NCBI GenBank assembly: GCA_963851105.1
Contig: CAWKNP010000007.1
Coordinates: 1 to 64,000, forward strand
Length of the DNA: 64,000 bases
Reading direction: 5' to 3'
Origin: DATARN01 sp963851105
Lineage (GTDB): Bacteria; Actinomycetota; Acidimicrobiia; Acidimicrobiales; Palsa-688
Part shown: positions 8,314 through 17,106 of the stretch, piece after piece
How the letters are laid out: every line of letters begins with the position of its first letter
How positions within the stretch are numbered: position 1 is the first letter of the stretch
Position numbers and translations under genes: made by a program
The notes under the pieces: model-generated
Databases searched by the model: none
Seen by the model: the letters and a program-made list of their open reading frames with translations, nothing else
Told to the model about the DNA's origin: nothing

Positions 8314-9036
8314 ATGACAGTGCGACTCGTCGCGGTGGCATTCGATGCCGTCGCAGCGAACGAACTCGCACGGTTCTGGGCGCACGCGCTGCGCTGGAGC
8401 ATCCGCGACACCGATGGGATCGGGGTGGAACTGGTGCCCAACGACGCCACCAGCTTCCACCTACTGTTCCGGCCGGTTGCGAACAAGAAAGTCGGCAAGA
8501 ACCGGGTCCATTTCGATCTCACGACCACGTCGCTCGATGACCAGCACAACACGGTGGCCGCGCTCTTGGCGATCGGTGCGAGGTACGTCGACATAGGTCA
8601 GAGCCCCAGCGACGCCCATGTCGTTCTCGCCGATCCAGAGGGCAACGAGTTCTGCATCATCGAGCCGTTCAACCGCTTCCTCGCCAGCTGTCCTCACCTC
8701 GGTGCGGTCAACTGCGACGGCACTCGAGCCCTCGGGCATTTCTTTAGCGAAGCGCTCGCATGGCCACTGGTCTGGGACCAGGACGAGGAGACGGCGATCC
8801 AGGCGCCCGACGGGACGGGGCCGAAGATCACCTGGAGCGGACCTCCGCTGATGCCGAAAGCGGGCAAGGAGCGGTTCCACTTCCACCTCGCGCCGACATC
8901 AGGAACGAGCAGGCAGGGCGCGCTTGATCACCTCCTCGGGCTCGGCGCCACGCGCCTCGACATCGGCCACGGCTGCCCCGGAGCGATCGTCCTTGTGGAT
9001 GTCGACGGGAACGAGTTTTGCCTGGTCGAGCCTTAG
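8314..9036 (+). CDS. Two-domain VOC/glyoxalase-like protein
   Basis: A 240-residue protein made of two tandem VOC modules (about residues 1-116 and 120-240). Each ends in the family signature: HVVLADPEGNEFCIIEP in the first and AIVLVDVDGNEFCLVEP in the second, and each contains a VHFDL/FHFHL strand that often supplies a metal-binding His. This is the subfamily often annotated glyoxalase-like or CFP32-like; the reaction cannot be assigned. The start ATG has a weak ribosome site. A GAT-rich stretch (8271-8297) lies just upstream and codes for nothing. Confidence 0.85.
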   Translation: MTVRLVAVAFDAVAANELARFWAHALRWSIRDTDGIGVELVPNDATSFHLLFRPVANKKVGKNRVHFDLTTTSLDDQHNTVAALLAIGARYVDIGQSPSDAHVVLADPEGNEFCIIEPFNRFLASCPHLGAVNCDGTRALGHFFSEALAWPLVWDQDEETAIQAPDGTGPKITWSGPPLMPKAGKERFHFHLAPTSGTSRQGALDHLLGLGATRLDIGHGCPGAIVLVDVDGNEFCLVEP

Positions 9037-9041
9037 GAACG

Positions 9042-9869
9042 CTATGGCCTTCCGGCGCCGGGTGCGGGGGCAGGGAACACGACGACCTGCCCCGTCGGCG
9101 CGGCCCCCGGTGGACCGCCGTATTCCTGGCCGACGACGTACAGCTTCGGATCATGGCCCCGGCTGAGGGTGCACGCGAAAGCGCCACGGTCGAGATCGAC
9201 CGTGGCGAGGGTTACGCCGCCCTCGCCGACCCGCACGCAATGCCTGTTTCCCACGTCGGCGTACCACACGGCACCCTCGGCGTCGACGCAGATCCCGTCG
9301 GGATGGTCGTCACCGACGTCGGCCCAAACCCGCCGGCCGCCGAGGTCGCCTCCAGGGCCGATGTCGAAGGCGGTGAGTCGGTTGGCGTAGGACTCGGCGA
9401 CGATCAGCGTGGCACCATCGGCGGTGATTGCCATGCCGTTGGGAAACGCCAGATCTTCGGCAACGATTCGAACGCCGCCATCGGCGTCGACCAGAGCGAC
9501 AAGGCCCGGTGCATATTCCCCGCCGGGGAAGTCGAAGTTGATGCTGTTGATGTACGTGTCGCCGTTCGCGTCAACCACCAGGTCATTCCACGGCTTGGTC
9601 GTGACCACTGCCAGGTCGGCGTGGGTCACCATCGACCCGTCGGCCTCACGGCGCAACAGGCGATGCTGCGTCGAGTCCACCACCAGCAACCTGCCGTCGG
9701 GCAGGAAGTCGATGCACATGGGAAACGACGCGACGCTGACCACCACCTCGTGGCCCCCTCCGGGATCGAGCGCGATCACCTGATGTGCCCCCCAGTCCGA
9801 AAACCAGACCCGCCCGTCATGCCACCGGGGTGACTCGCCGAACTCGATTCCGTCCATCAGCACTGTCAT
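9042..9869 (-). CDS. SMP-30/gluconolactonase/LRE-family hydrolase
   Basis: A 275-residue six-bladed propeller protein. It opens with DGIEFGESPRWHDGRVWFSDW, where the first Glu is the expected metal ligand, then shows NDLVVDANGDTYI, FPNGMAITADG (ligand Asn) and HPDGICVDAEGAVWYAD (catalytic Asp). These are the hallmarks of calcium- or zinc-dependent lactonases that open sugar lactones. I take the ATG at 9869; a TTG at 9896 would add nine residues. It converges on the VOC gene with a gap of only 5 bases. Substrate is unknown. Confidence 0.88.
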   Translation of the reverse strand: MTVLMDGIEFGESPRWHDGRVWFSDWGAHQVIALDPGGGHEVVVSVASFPMCIDFLPDGRLLVVDSTQHRLLRREADGSMVTHADLAVVTTKPWNDLVVDANGDTYINSINFDFPGGEYAPGLVALVDADGGVRIVAEDLAFPNGMAITADGATLIVAESYANRLTAFDIGPGGDLGGRRVWADVGDDHPDGICVDAEGAVWYADVGNRHCVRVGEGGVTLATVDLDRGAFACTLSRGHDPKLYVVGQEYGGPPGAAPTGQVVVFPAPAPGAGRP

Positions 9870-10066
9870 GCACGTACCGACTGCCGGCTTCGCCAAGAGT
9901 TATCGCCCGTCATCTGCTCGCTGCTGACGCTGACCTCACTCGAGGGGCGCGGTGGACGGAGTCGATGCGCCCAATTCCACCATCGCGAGCATGAAGCCGG
10001 TCATGGTGCGCCGCGTGGTCCGCCCGTCCGCGGGCGTCCGGGTCAACTCCGATGCGCCCTCGATGA

Positions 10067-10285
10067 TCAAGCGCGGGCCGGATGCTCGATGATGGCCACG
10101 ACTCGGGTCGCCATGAAGCGACCGGAGCGGACCGGCTGGCCGGATCGGGTCACCTCTGATACCTCGATGGTGCCTCGGGCATTGGCGATCTCCACCCTTC
10201 GGCCCGCCTTGGTGGCGGCGATCTCGAAACGCTGGACCGCGCCGCCGCCGACATCGACGAGCACCTCGACCTTGTCGCCCTTCAT
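10067..10285 (-). CDS. Small conserved-looking hypothetical protein
   Basis: A 72-residue protein, MKGDKVEVLVDVGGG at the start, with alternating hydrophobic strands (VQRFEIAATKAGRRVEIAN, then GTIEVSEVTRSGQPVRSGRFMATRVVAIIEHP) that suggest a small beta-barrel or SH3-like fold. Codon use matches real genes here. It has no recognised motif, no signal peptide and no membrane segment. It is transcribed away from the two-component locus and is isolated. I do not know its function. Confidence 0.55.
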   Translation of the reverse strand: MKGDKVEVLVDVGGGAVQRFEIAATKAGRRVEIANARGTIEVSEVTRSGQPVRSGRFMATRVVAIIEHPARA

Positions 10286-10359
10286 AGGCTCCAGGCTACG
10301 GCCGCCACCAGCTCGACCAGAGGGTCATTCACCTCTCGATTTCGAACCCGCGAACTGCA

Positions 10360-10381
10360 GCCCGGGCCCAAAGGCCCGGGC
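10360..10381. terminator. Strong GC hairpin, probable bidirectional terminator
   Basis: GCCCGGGCC (10360-10368), loop CAAA, then GGCCCGGGC (10373-10381): a perfect 9-bp stem between two minus-strand genes. It has no T-run, as is usual for terminators in very GC-rich genomes. Confidence 0.6.
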
Positions 10382-10401
10382 CGCGATTGACGGGCCTCGT
10401 G

Positions 10402-10734
10402 TTACTCGACGCCGTCGAACTGATGGTCGACGTTGGCGCCCGGGGCGTCCGAGTGACCGCCGCCGGGCTGAGCCGGCTCGCTGGCCTGCTCGGTAGCGGC
10501 CTCGGCGCCGGTGTCGGGCCCTTCGGCGGTGGCGGGCTCGACGGTCGTCGACGACCCACTGTTGGGCGCAGGGATGGGGGTCAACTGGCTCGGTATCGCG
10601 TTACTCGTGCTTGCGAGATGCACGACGGCGGGGACGGTTGCCGCGGCCGAGCCACTGCCGAGCGTCGCCAGCGCTCCTGTCGCGGCGAGACCGAGAGCCC
10701 CGGTCGCCGTGGCCAGCTTGGTGATCAGTTTCAT
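10402..10734 (-). CDS. Small secreted acidic protein next to a two-component system
   Basis: The ATG at 10734 sits 9 bases after GAAAGGA; an ATG at 10743 is too close to that site. The 110-residue product has a signal peptide (KLITKLATATGALGLAATGALA) and a mature part rich in Pro, Ser, Thr, Glu and Asp without cysteines or predicted folds. It diverges from the response regulator at 10866, and three CTCAGC direct repeats lie between them. Small secreted acidic proteins beside OmpR-type systems are often a regulon member or a signal sensed by the kinase. That role is inference. Confidence 0.7.
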   Translation of the reverse strand: MKLITKLATATGALGLAATGALATLGSGSAAATVPAVVHLASTSNAIPSQLTPIPAPNSGSSTTVEPATAEGPDTGAEAATEQASEPAQPGGGHSDAPGANVDHQFDGVE

Positions 10735-10781
10735 GTTGCGCATTCCTTTCGGTTGGGACGTTTCCATCCTGGAATGTCGCG

Positions 10782-10817
10782 GCTGAGAGATCGCTGAGCC
10801 GCTGAGAAGGCTCTCAG
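10782..10817. promoter_or_regulatory. Triple direct repeat GCTGAG plus dyad, candidate response-regulator site
   Basis: GCTGAG occurs at 10782-10787, 10793-10798 and 10801-10806. The third copy also forms a dyad CTGAGA-N4-TCTCAG (10802-10817). OmpR-family regulators bind tandem half-sites about one helical turn apart, and this element lies between the divergent start codons at 10734 and 10866. It is the likely control site for both genes. Confidence 0.55.
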
Positions 10818-10865
10818 GCTCTTCACAGGCAGCGTGCGGCAGCATGGGTTGCAAGAGGAGGGGTG

Positions 10866-11540
10866 ATGCGGATCCTCGTCGTGGAGGACGAGCGGCTACT
10901 GGTAGCCGCACTCAAACGTGGTTTGGAGGCCGCGGGGTACGCGGTCGACGTCGCCACCGACGGCCGGGATGGACTGTGGCGGGCGCGCCAGCAGTCCTAT
11001 GACGCCGTGGTGCTCGACATCATGCTGCCGGGAATGAATGGGTATCAGGTGTGCGCCACCCTGCGGGACGAGTCCATCTGGACTCCGATCCTGATGCTCA
11101 CCGCGAAGGACGGCGAATACGACGAAGCCGAGGCCCTCGACACCGGCGCCGACGACTTCCTGTCCAAGCCCTTTTCCTATGTTGTGCTCCTGGCCCATCT
11201 GCGGGCCCTGCTGCGCCGCGGCGCCCGCCAGCGCCCGGCGGTGCTCGCAGTCGCCGACCTCCGCCTCGACCCGGCGTCGCGATCAGTCGCCCGCGGCAGC
11301 CAGCCCGTGCCGTTGACGGCCCGAGAGTTCTCGGTCCTGGAATACCTGATGCGCCACCCAGGCGAGGTCGTTTCCAAGGCCGAGCTCCTCGAACATGTCT
11401 GGGACATCGGCTTCGATGGCGATCAGAACGTGGTTGAGGTCTACGTCGGTTACCTCCGGCGAAAGGTTGATGTCCCGTTTGGCCGGCGCACCATCGAGAC
11501 CATTCGGGGTTCCGGCTACCGGCTGACCGGCGACTCATGA
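10866..11540 (+). CDS. OmpR/PhoB-family response regulator
   Basis: A 224-residue two-domain regulator. The receiver domain has the acidic pocket VVEDER near the N-terminus, the phospho-acceptor Asp in DAVVLDIMLPG (near residue 50), the Thr in MLTAKD and the Lys in DDFLSKPFSY. A C-terminal winged-helix (residues 125-222) includes LTAREFSVLEYLMRHPGEVV and VEVYVGYLRRK. The ATG at 10866 lies behind GAGGAGGGG; a GTG one codon earlier is possible. It overlaps the kinase gene by 4 bases (ATGA). The small secreted protein upstream is a likely target. Confidence 0.93.
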   Translation: MRILVVEDERLLVAALKRGLEAAGYAVDVATDGRDGLWRARQQSYDAVVLDIMLPGMNGYQVCATLRDESIWTPILMLTAKDGEYDEAEALDTGADDFLSKPFSYVVLLAHLRALLRRGARQRPAVLAVADLRLDPASRSVARGSQPVPLTAREFSVLEYLMRHPGEVVSKAELLEHVWDIGFDGDQNVVEVYVGYLRRKVDVPFGRRTIETIRGSGYRLTGDS

Positions 11541-13204
11541 CCGTCCCGGCCGGGCCCCGACGGCTTCCTTCGGTGCGGGCCCGAACCGCGCTGGCCGCGG
11601 TCGCGGTGGTCGGATGCGCCCTGATTGTGGCCGGCGTGGTCCTGATCCGGGTGCTTTCTGCCTCTTTGACCTCGGGCGTTGACTCGTCGGCGCGCCTTCG
11701 GGTCGAGGCCGTCGCCAATCTTGTCTCTAGTGGGACCATTCCCCCCGTCCTCGCGGTTCCCGGCGATGACACGGTTGTCGTCCAGATCCTCGGCTCGTCG
11801 GGGCGGGTGATCAAGGCCAGTGACAACGTGGTGGACGAGCACGCTCTGATCACGCCCGGGACGCCGTCGGTGCCGGTCCGGCTGACCACCGTGAGCGGGT
11901 TGCCCGTCGGTGATCAGGACGTCTACCGGGTGGCGTGGCGCACGGTTGCCACCCCCAATGGCACCTGGACCGTTGTCGCCGCAGCGTCGCTTGCGGCAGT
12001 CAAACACACCGTCACGACGCTCAGCGTCGCGGTTGCCGCCGGCATCCCTCTACTCCTGGCTCTGGTGGGCGTGACCGCGTGGTTGCTCGCCGGCCGGGCC
12101 CTCGCCCCGGTCGAGGCGATCCGATCCCAGGTAGCCGAGATTTCGAGTCGCGCCTTGGACCGGCGGGTACCCGACCCGGGAGGGCGGGACGAGGTCGCAC
12201 GGCTGGCCCGCACTATGAACCACATGCTGGCGCGGCTCGAGGAGTCCCAAGCCGCCCAGCGGCGTTTTGTGGCCAACGCCTCCCACGAACTGCGCAGCCC
12301 CTTGACCTCGGCTCTCACCCAGATCCAAGTCGACCGGGCCCATCCCGAGACCGCCGACTGGCAGGAGACGGCGGCCGGTGTCGAGACCGAGCTCGAACGG
12401 GTTCAGCGCCTCGTGGTCGACTTGCTGGCCTTGGCCCGGAGCGACGAGGGCGCCCTGACCCGGGGCCGGACGTCCATCGACCTGCGAGACCTGGTCCGCG
12501 AGGAAGCGGATCGGCAGTCGATCACGGCGCCGGTGCCGATCGATACGGCATCCCTAGGGTCGGTCGAGATTCACGCCAACGGCGATCAAATCCGTCAGGT
12601 CGTGTCCAACCTGATCATCAACGGAGCCCGCCACGCCCGCACTCAGGTTTCGATCGAAGCGAGGCGCGAAGGCGACCAGGCCGTCCTCACCGTCTCCGAT
12701 GACGGCCCCGGGATTCCGGCTGGTCAGCGCCAACGAGTCTTCTGGCGTTTCGTTCGCCTCGACGACGCACGGTCGCGAGATACCGGCGGCGCTGGGCTCG
12801 GGCTTGCTATTAGCAAGGAGATCGTCGAAGCCCATGGGGGGACGATCGCGGTGGGCGACGCCCAACCCGGCGCCCGTTTCGAGATCCGACTCCCGGCGGG
12901 ACCACTTCCCGCGGAACCCACGGCCCATGGCCTCGACGCGTCTGCAATTCACAGCCGACAAACCGGACGGATTCGGTCAGGTCCGGTGACGGTTAGCAGG
13001 CGTCGTTCGCAAGGCGAAGATGGCCGTCACGGCTATGGCAACGAGGGCGACCACGTGGAGGTCGCGGTACAAGGGCGGAACCGAGGGGCTGCACGGCGCG
13101 TCTCTGTGGTGTGGAGAGTCACGGAAGCGGTGCCGGTACGGAGAACGCGGCACAAAATGCAACGACGCGGACAAAGTGGTCGGTCCATCGACATGAGCTG
13201 CTGA
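11537..13204 (+). CDS. Membrane sensor histidine kinase with an unusual 100-residue C-terminal extension
   Basis: Two membrane segments (about residues 17-40 and 158-185) flank a periplasmic domain of some 115 residues. HAMP follows, then the H-box FVANASHELRSPL (His near 249), N-box SNLIINGARHA, G1 DDGPGIP, F-box and G2 GGAGLGLAISKEI. The kinase core ends at about residue 455 (near 12900). The open frame runs on for about 100 Arg-rich residues with poor codon bias and overlaps the next gene by 94 bases. I think the original stop was lost and the tail is read-through. The kinase partners the response regulator upstream. Confidence 0.88.
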   Translation: MTVPAGPRRLPSVRARTALAAVAVVGCALIVAGVVLIRVLSASLTSGVDSSARLRVEAVANLVSSGTIPPVLAVPGDDTVVVQILGSSGRVIKASDNVVDEHALITPGTPSVPVRLTTVSGLPVGDQDVYRVAWRTVATPNGTWTVVAAASLAAVKHTVTTLSVAVAAGIPLLLALVGVTAWLLAGRALAPVEAIRSQVAEISSRALDRRVPDPGGRDEVARLARTMNHMLARLEESQAAQRRFVANASHELRSPLTSALTQIQVDRAHPETADWQETAAGVETELERVQRLVVDLLALARSDEGALTRGRTSIDLRDLVREEADRQSITAPVPIDTASLGSVEIHANGDQIRQVVSNLIINGARHARTQVSIEARREGDQAVLTVSDDGPGIPAGQRQRVFWRFVRLDDARSRDTGGAGLGLAISKEIVEAHGGTIAVGDAQPGARFEIRLPAGPLPAEPTAHGLDASAIHSRQTGRIRSGPVTVSRRRSQGEDGRHGYGNEGDHVEVAVQGRNRGAARRVSVVWRVTEAVPVRRTRHKMQRRGQSGRSIDMSC

Positions 13205-13896
13205 TCGGGATGGTGGTCCTGTCGGCGGCATTCGTTTTCGGGTCCCTATCGGTGGCCTCGGGGTTGCGGACCCGGAAAGATACGCCGCAGGGCCACCAGG
13301 TAACTGTCACGGGTTCTGCCGAACAATCCGTCGCCGCCGATACCTTTCAATGGGATGCCACGGTGGGCAGCACGCAGCCGACGACGTCGGCTGCACTGGC
13401 ACAGCTAAACGGGTGGAGCGCCGAGATCCGCACCGCGCTTGTCGACGCGGGCGCCGTTGATGGTGAGGTCACGTTCGGCTCGCTGCATGTGCAACCCAAC
13501 GTCCAACAAACCGGCGCCGTCCCCACGTTCACCGAAAGCGAGACGATCACGGTGCGATCCGGTCGCCTACCTGCCATGGAGGGTGTTCCTGGCGTCGAGG
13601 GCCAACTTCTGGCCAGGAACGTGCCGTTCATCGCACAAGAACCGAAGTACACGTTCAGCGGTTTGAAGCAGCTGCGACCGCTGCTCACGGCTGAGGCGAC
13701 CGTAGACGCGCGCCGGCGCGCCCAAGCCGCGGTGGGCGGCAGTCGTGGTCTGGGAAAGTCGACCTCTATCTCGGTGGGCCAGTTCTCGGTAGACGCCCGG
13801 GGATCGGTCAATATCGGCAGCGGCGACTTCTACACCGGTTCGATACAGCAGGTCGTGTCAGTGGCCGTGAGCGCCACGTACTCGATCCCTTCGTAG
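13111..13896 (+). CDS. SIMPL-domain (DUF541) protein, membrane-anchored
   Basis: A protein of up to 261 residues. An N-terminal membrane anchor or signal (LLIGMVVLSAAFVFGSLSVASGL, about residues 31-52) is followed by a SIMPL domain that opens HQVTVTGSAEQSVAADTFQWDATV and ends QQVVSVAVSATYSI, typical of family members on the outer face of the membrane. Function of SIMPL proteins is poorly known; some are tied to envelope stress. The GTG start at 13111 is uncertain because no clear ribosome site is visible; a later start would still keep the anchor only if before about 13200. It sits just after the kinase and may be co-transcribed. Confidence 0.8.
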   Translation: MESHGSGAGTENAAQNATTRTKWSVHRHELLIGMVVLSAAFVFGSLSVASGLRTRKDTPQGHQVTVTGSAEQSVAADTFQWDATVGSTQPTTSAALAQLNGWSAEIRTALVDAGAVDGEVTFGSLHVQPNVQQTGAVPTFTESETITVRSGRLPAMEGVPGVEGQLLARNVPFIAQEPKYTFSGLKQLRPLLTAEATVDARRRAQAAVGGSRGLGKSTSISVGQFSVDARGSVNIGSGDFYTGSIQQVVSVAVSATYSIPS

Positions 13897-13983
13897 GCGG
13901 ATCCGGGAACGGGCGATCTTGCTGGCACTATGGGGTGCGTGACCCTGGCGATGCGTCGACGGCCGGGTACTTGGGGACGGTAG

Positions 13984-16719
13984 GTGAGTACCAGCGCCAC
14001 CCCGCCCGCGATCACGGTCGCGCCCCTGCTCGAAACGAAGCTGCACGTACCCAGGCAGCCACGCGGTGTGGTGGCGCGCCCGAGGCTGAGTGATCGCCTC
14101 GACCGGGCCGCACAGGCACCGTTGACACTGGTCTCGGCCCCGGCGGGATTCGGAAAGACGACCCTACTCACCGAGTGGTTGTCGAGCCCCGATCCGGATA
14201 GACCGGCCGCGGCGTGGCTCTCGCTCGACGAGCGTGACAACGATCCCGCGCTGTTCTGGACGTACCTGGTCACTGCGCTGAGGACCGCCGCAGGGTCCGA
14301 AATCGGTGCCGGCGCCTTGTCCCTTCTGCGCTCGTCGCAGGCGCCGATGGATGCCGTTCTCGCCACCTTGATCAACGACCTGTTCGACCTTTCCGACGAC
14401 ATGATGCTCGTGCTCGACGACTACCACGTCATCGTCGCCCGTGAGGTGCACGACGGGATGGCTTTCCTGGTCGAGCATCTACCGCCCCGGGTCCACCTGG
14501 TGATCGCCACCCGTTCGGATCCGTCGCTGCCGCTGGGGCGGTTACGAGGTGCCGGCGACCTCATCGAGGTTCGGGCCGCGGACCTGCGCTTCACGCCCGA
14601 TGAGTCCTCGATCTACCTCAACGCCGCCATGGGATCCGTGCTTACGGCACGGGAAATCGCGGCCTTGGAGGAACGAACCGAAGGGTGGATCGTTGCGCTG
14701 CAACTGGCGGCTTTATCCATAGGAGGACGGGAGGACATCGCGTCCTTCATCGCCGATTTCGCGGGAACGGACCGGTACATCGTCGACTACCTGGCCGAGG
14801 AGGTCCTCGGACGCCAGCCCGAAGAGGTCCGCCAGTTCCTGCTCCACACCTCGATCCTCGATCGGCTGAGCGGGCCACTGTGCGATGCCGTCACCGGCCA
14901 CGCCGACGGCAAAGTCATGCTGGCGGCGTTGGAGCGGGCGAACCTGTTCTTGGTCCCCCTCGACGACCGCCGTATCTGGTATCGCTACCATCACCTCTTC
15001 GCCGATGTGCTGCGGGCCCACCTGCTCGACGGCGAGGCCGCCATGGTCGCGGGACTGCACCGGCGGGCCAGTGACTGGTATGACGGCAATGGTGAGCCGG
15101 CCGAGGCGATCCGCCACGCGCTGGCCGCGGGCGATTTCGAGCGAGCGGCCGACTTGGCCGAGTTGGCGATCCCCGCCATGCAGCGCGGTAGGCAGGAGTC
15201 GACGATCCGCGGCTGGCTGAAGGTGCTTCCCGACGAGGTGGTTCGTGTTCGGCCGGTTCTCAACATCGGTTTTGTCGGGGCATTGGCGTCGATCGGCGAG
15301 TTCGACGAAGTCGAGGGCCGACTGCAAGACGCACAGCGGTGGCTTGACGCGCCGCAAGGGATTTCGGCGGCGTCGAACACCCCAATCGAAAAGATGGTGG
15401 TCGTCGACAAGGAGGGACTTCGCTCGCTTCCGGGAGCGATTGAGCTGTACCGCGCCGCGCTGGCGCTGATCGCGGGCGATGTGCCCGGCGCGGTGACCCA
15501 CGCCTCTCGGGTGCTCGAGCTTCTGCCCGATGAGAACCACGTCGGTCGCGCCGCCGCAGCGGGGCTGTTGGGACTGGCGCGCTGGGCCAGCGGGGACCTT
15601 GAGGCGGGCTATCAGGCGTACACCGAGTGTGTGGCCGGCCTGCGACGGGCCGGGCATATCGCCGACATCCTCGGGTGCTCGATCGCCCTGGCCGACATTC
15701 GAATCGTTCAAGGTCGACTCGGCGACGCCATGCGCATCTACGAGCGGGCCGTGCAGCTCGTCGCCGACCAGGGCGGTCCCGTTCTGCGGGGCACCGCCGA
15801 CATGCACGTCGGGATGAGCGAGGTGCACCGCCAACGCGGCGACCTGGAAGCCGCCAGACGGCAGTTGATGCGCAGCCAAGAGCTGGGCGAGCACAACGGG
15901 CTGCCGCAGAACCTTTATCGGTGGCGGGTCGCGATGGCCGGGATCTTGGAAGCCGAAGGCGACCGGGGCGCCGCGGTGGAACTGCTCGACGACGCCCAAC
16001 GGGTCTACGCCAGCGACTTCTTCCCGAATGTGCGCCCGGTCCCGGCGTTGCGGGCACGGCTGCGCGCCGCCCAGGGCGAGCTCGGCGACGCGCTCGGATG
16101 GGTGCGCGAGCGGGGGCTGTCAATCGACGACGAGCTGAGCTACCTCGCGGAGTTCGAGCACATCACCCTTGCCCGAGTGCTCATCAGCAGGGGCAACACG
16201 GCCGAGGCGGCCCAGCTCTTGGCGCGTCTGCTGAAGGCAGCGGAAGAGGGGAAAAGGACAGGAAGCGTCATCGAGGTCCTGGTGCTGCAAGCGCGGTCCA
16301 ACCAGATCCGAGGCGACGTCCCATGTGCGCTCGCATCGCTGCAACGGGCGCTGACGCTGGCTGAGCCGGAGGGCTACGTCCGGATCTTCGTGGATGAGGG
16401 GGCGCCCATGGCGTCGCTACTGCGAGCGGCCGCCAAACAGGGGACCGCCCCACGCTACGTCGGTCAACTCCTGGCCGCCGGCAGCAAGCCGCAGGAGAAA
16501 ACACCCGTCACGCAGGCCTTGATCGACCCCCTGAGCGACCGGGAGATGGACGTGCTGCGACTACTCGGAACCGACCTGAATGGCCCGGACATCGCCCGCC
16601 ACCTCATCGTCTCGCTGAACACGGTGCGGACCCACACCAAGAACATCTTCGCCAAGCTCGGTGTGAACGACCGCCGGGCCGCGGTCCGCCGGGCCAGGGA
16701 ACTTGACCTGATCAGGTAG
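13984..16719 (+). CDS. Large ATP-binding LuxR/MalT-type (LAL) transcriptional regulator
   Basis: A 911-residue STAND-class regulator. The N-terminus holds LLETKLHVPRQPRGVVARPRL, a Walker A SAPAGFGKTTLL near residues 50-60, a Walker B MLVLDDYHVI near 140, and RSDPSLPLGRLR, the classic MalT-like sensor segment. A long helical repeat region (about residues 400-830) follows, and the last 65 residues are a LuxR helix-turn-helix: LSDREMDVLRLL with LNTVRTHTKNIFAKLGV. By family it oligomerises on ATP and inducer binding and activates transcription. The inducer is unknown. The palindrome at 16791-16808 and the two downstream genes are the obvious local targets. Confidence 0.95.
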   Translation: MSTSATPPAITVAPLLETKLHVPRQPRGVVARPRLSDRLDRAAQAPLTLVSAPAGFGKTTLLTEWLSSPDPDRPAAAWLSLDERDNDPALFWTYLVTALRTAAGSEIGAGALSLLRSSQAPMDAVLATLINDLFDLSDDMMLVLDDYHVIVAREVHDGMAFLVEHLPPRVHLVIATRSDPSLPLGRLRGAGDLIEVRAADLRFTPDESSIYLNAAMGSVLTAREIAALEERTEGWIVALQLAALSIGGREDIASFIADFAGTDRYIVDYLAEEVLGRQPEEVRQFLLHTSILDRLSGPLCDAVTGHADGKVMLAALERANLFLVPLDDRRIWYRYHHLFADVLRAHLLDGEAAMVAGLHRRASDWYDGNGEPAEAIRHALAAGDFERAADLAELAIPAMQRGRQESTIRGWLKVLPDEVVRVRPVLNIGFVGALASIGEFDEVEGRLQDAQRWLDAPQGISAASNTPIEKMVVVDKEGLRSLPGAIELYRAALALIAGDVPGAVTHASRVLELLPDENHVGRAAAAGLLGLARWASGDLEAGYQAYTECVAGLRRAGHIADILGCSIALADIRIVQGRLGDAMRIYERAVQLVADQGGPVLRGTADMHVGMSEVHRQRGDLEAARRQLMRSQELGEHNGLPQNLYRWRVAMAGILEAEGDRGAAVELLDDAQRVYASDFFPNVRPVPALRARLRAAQGELGDALGWVRERGLSIDDELSYLAEFEHITLARVLISRGNTAEAAQLLARLLKAAEEGKRTGSVIEVLVLQARSNQIRGDVPCALASLQRALTLAEPEGYVRIFVDEGAPMASLLRAAAKQGTAPRYVGQLLAAGSKPQEKTPVTQALIDPLSDREMDVLRLLGTDLNGPDIARHLIVSLNTVRTHTKNIFAKLGVNDRRAAVRRARELDLIR

Positions 16720-16790
16720 GAGACCGGGGAAAAAGGGGGGTTCACCCCGGCCCCTTGGATCCCGCCCGCCGGCCTCATCATCAGCTCAAG

Positions 16791-16808
16791 ATCACCACAT
16801 GTGGTGAT
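16791..16808. promoter_or_regulatory. Perfect 18-bp palindrome ATCACCACATGTGGTGAT
   Basis: A perfect dyad, 9+9 bases with no spacer, lies 36 bases upstream of the ATG at 16844 and 72 bases after the LAL regulator stop. Its position before the small-protein/DUF4386 pair suggests an operator rather than a terminator, because it is A/C-rich and lacks a T-run. Confidence 0.6.
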
Positions 16809-16843
16809 GACGGCTCATCACATCGACTTTTACCTTGCCATCC

Positions 16844-17083
16844 ATGAGCGAATCGTCGACCGCCGATCATCACGATGCCCGACGGTACGAAATTTGTCTC
16901 AAGGGCCGGCTCGATCTCCGGTGGGCCGCCTGGTTTGACGGGCTGAGCTTTACCCACGGCAGCGACGGCAACACCGTCATTCACGGCCTCGTGGCTGACC
17001 AGTCCGCGCTGCATGGCCTGCTCCAGAAAGTGCGTGACCTTGGTCTTCCCTTGGTCTCGGTTATTCAAATCGATCCTCGATAA
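16844..17083 (+). CDS. Small conserved-looking protein between LAL regulator and DUF4386 gene
   Basis: The 79-residue product contains YEICLKGRLDLRWAAWFDGLSF, then DGNTVIHGLVADQSALHGLLQKVRDLGLPLVSVIQ. The second half fits the pattern of a short alpha/beta protein; the core GL-x-DQ-x-ALHGLL-x-KVRDLGLPL is a motif I recognise from small proteins encoded beside LAL regulators and DUF4386 genes, but it has no known function. ATG 16844 is preferred to a TTG at 16835. Soluble, no signal peptide. Possibly a partner or modulator of the regulator; this is inference. Confidence 0.75.
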   Translation: MSESSTADHHDARRYEICLKGRLDLRWAAWFDGLSFTHGSDGNTVIHGLVADQSALHGLLQKVRDLGLPLVSVIQIDPR

Positions 17084-17106
17084 GTAGCAACCAAAAGGAG
17101 AACGAC

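Noticed and set aside
12977..13231. Minus-strand 84-codon frame with a hydrophobic stretch
   Set aside because: Overlaps the kinase tail and the SIMPL gene; no ribosome site and only one short hydrophobic segment.
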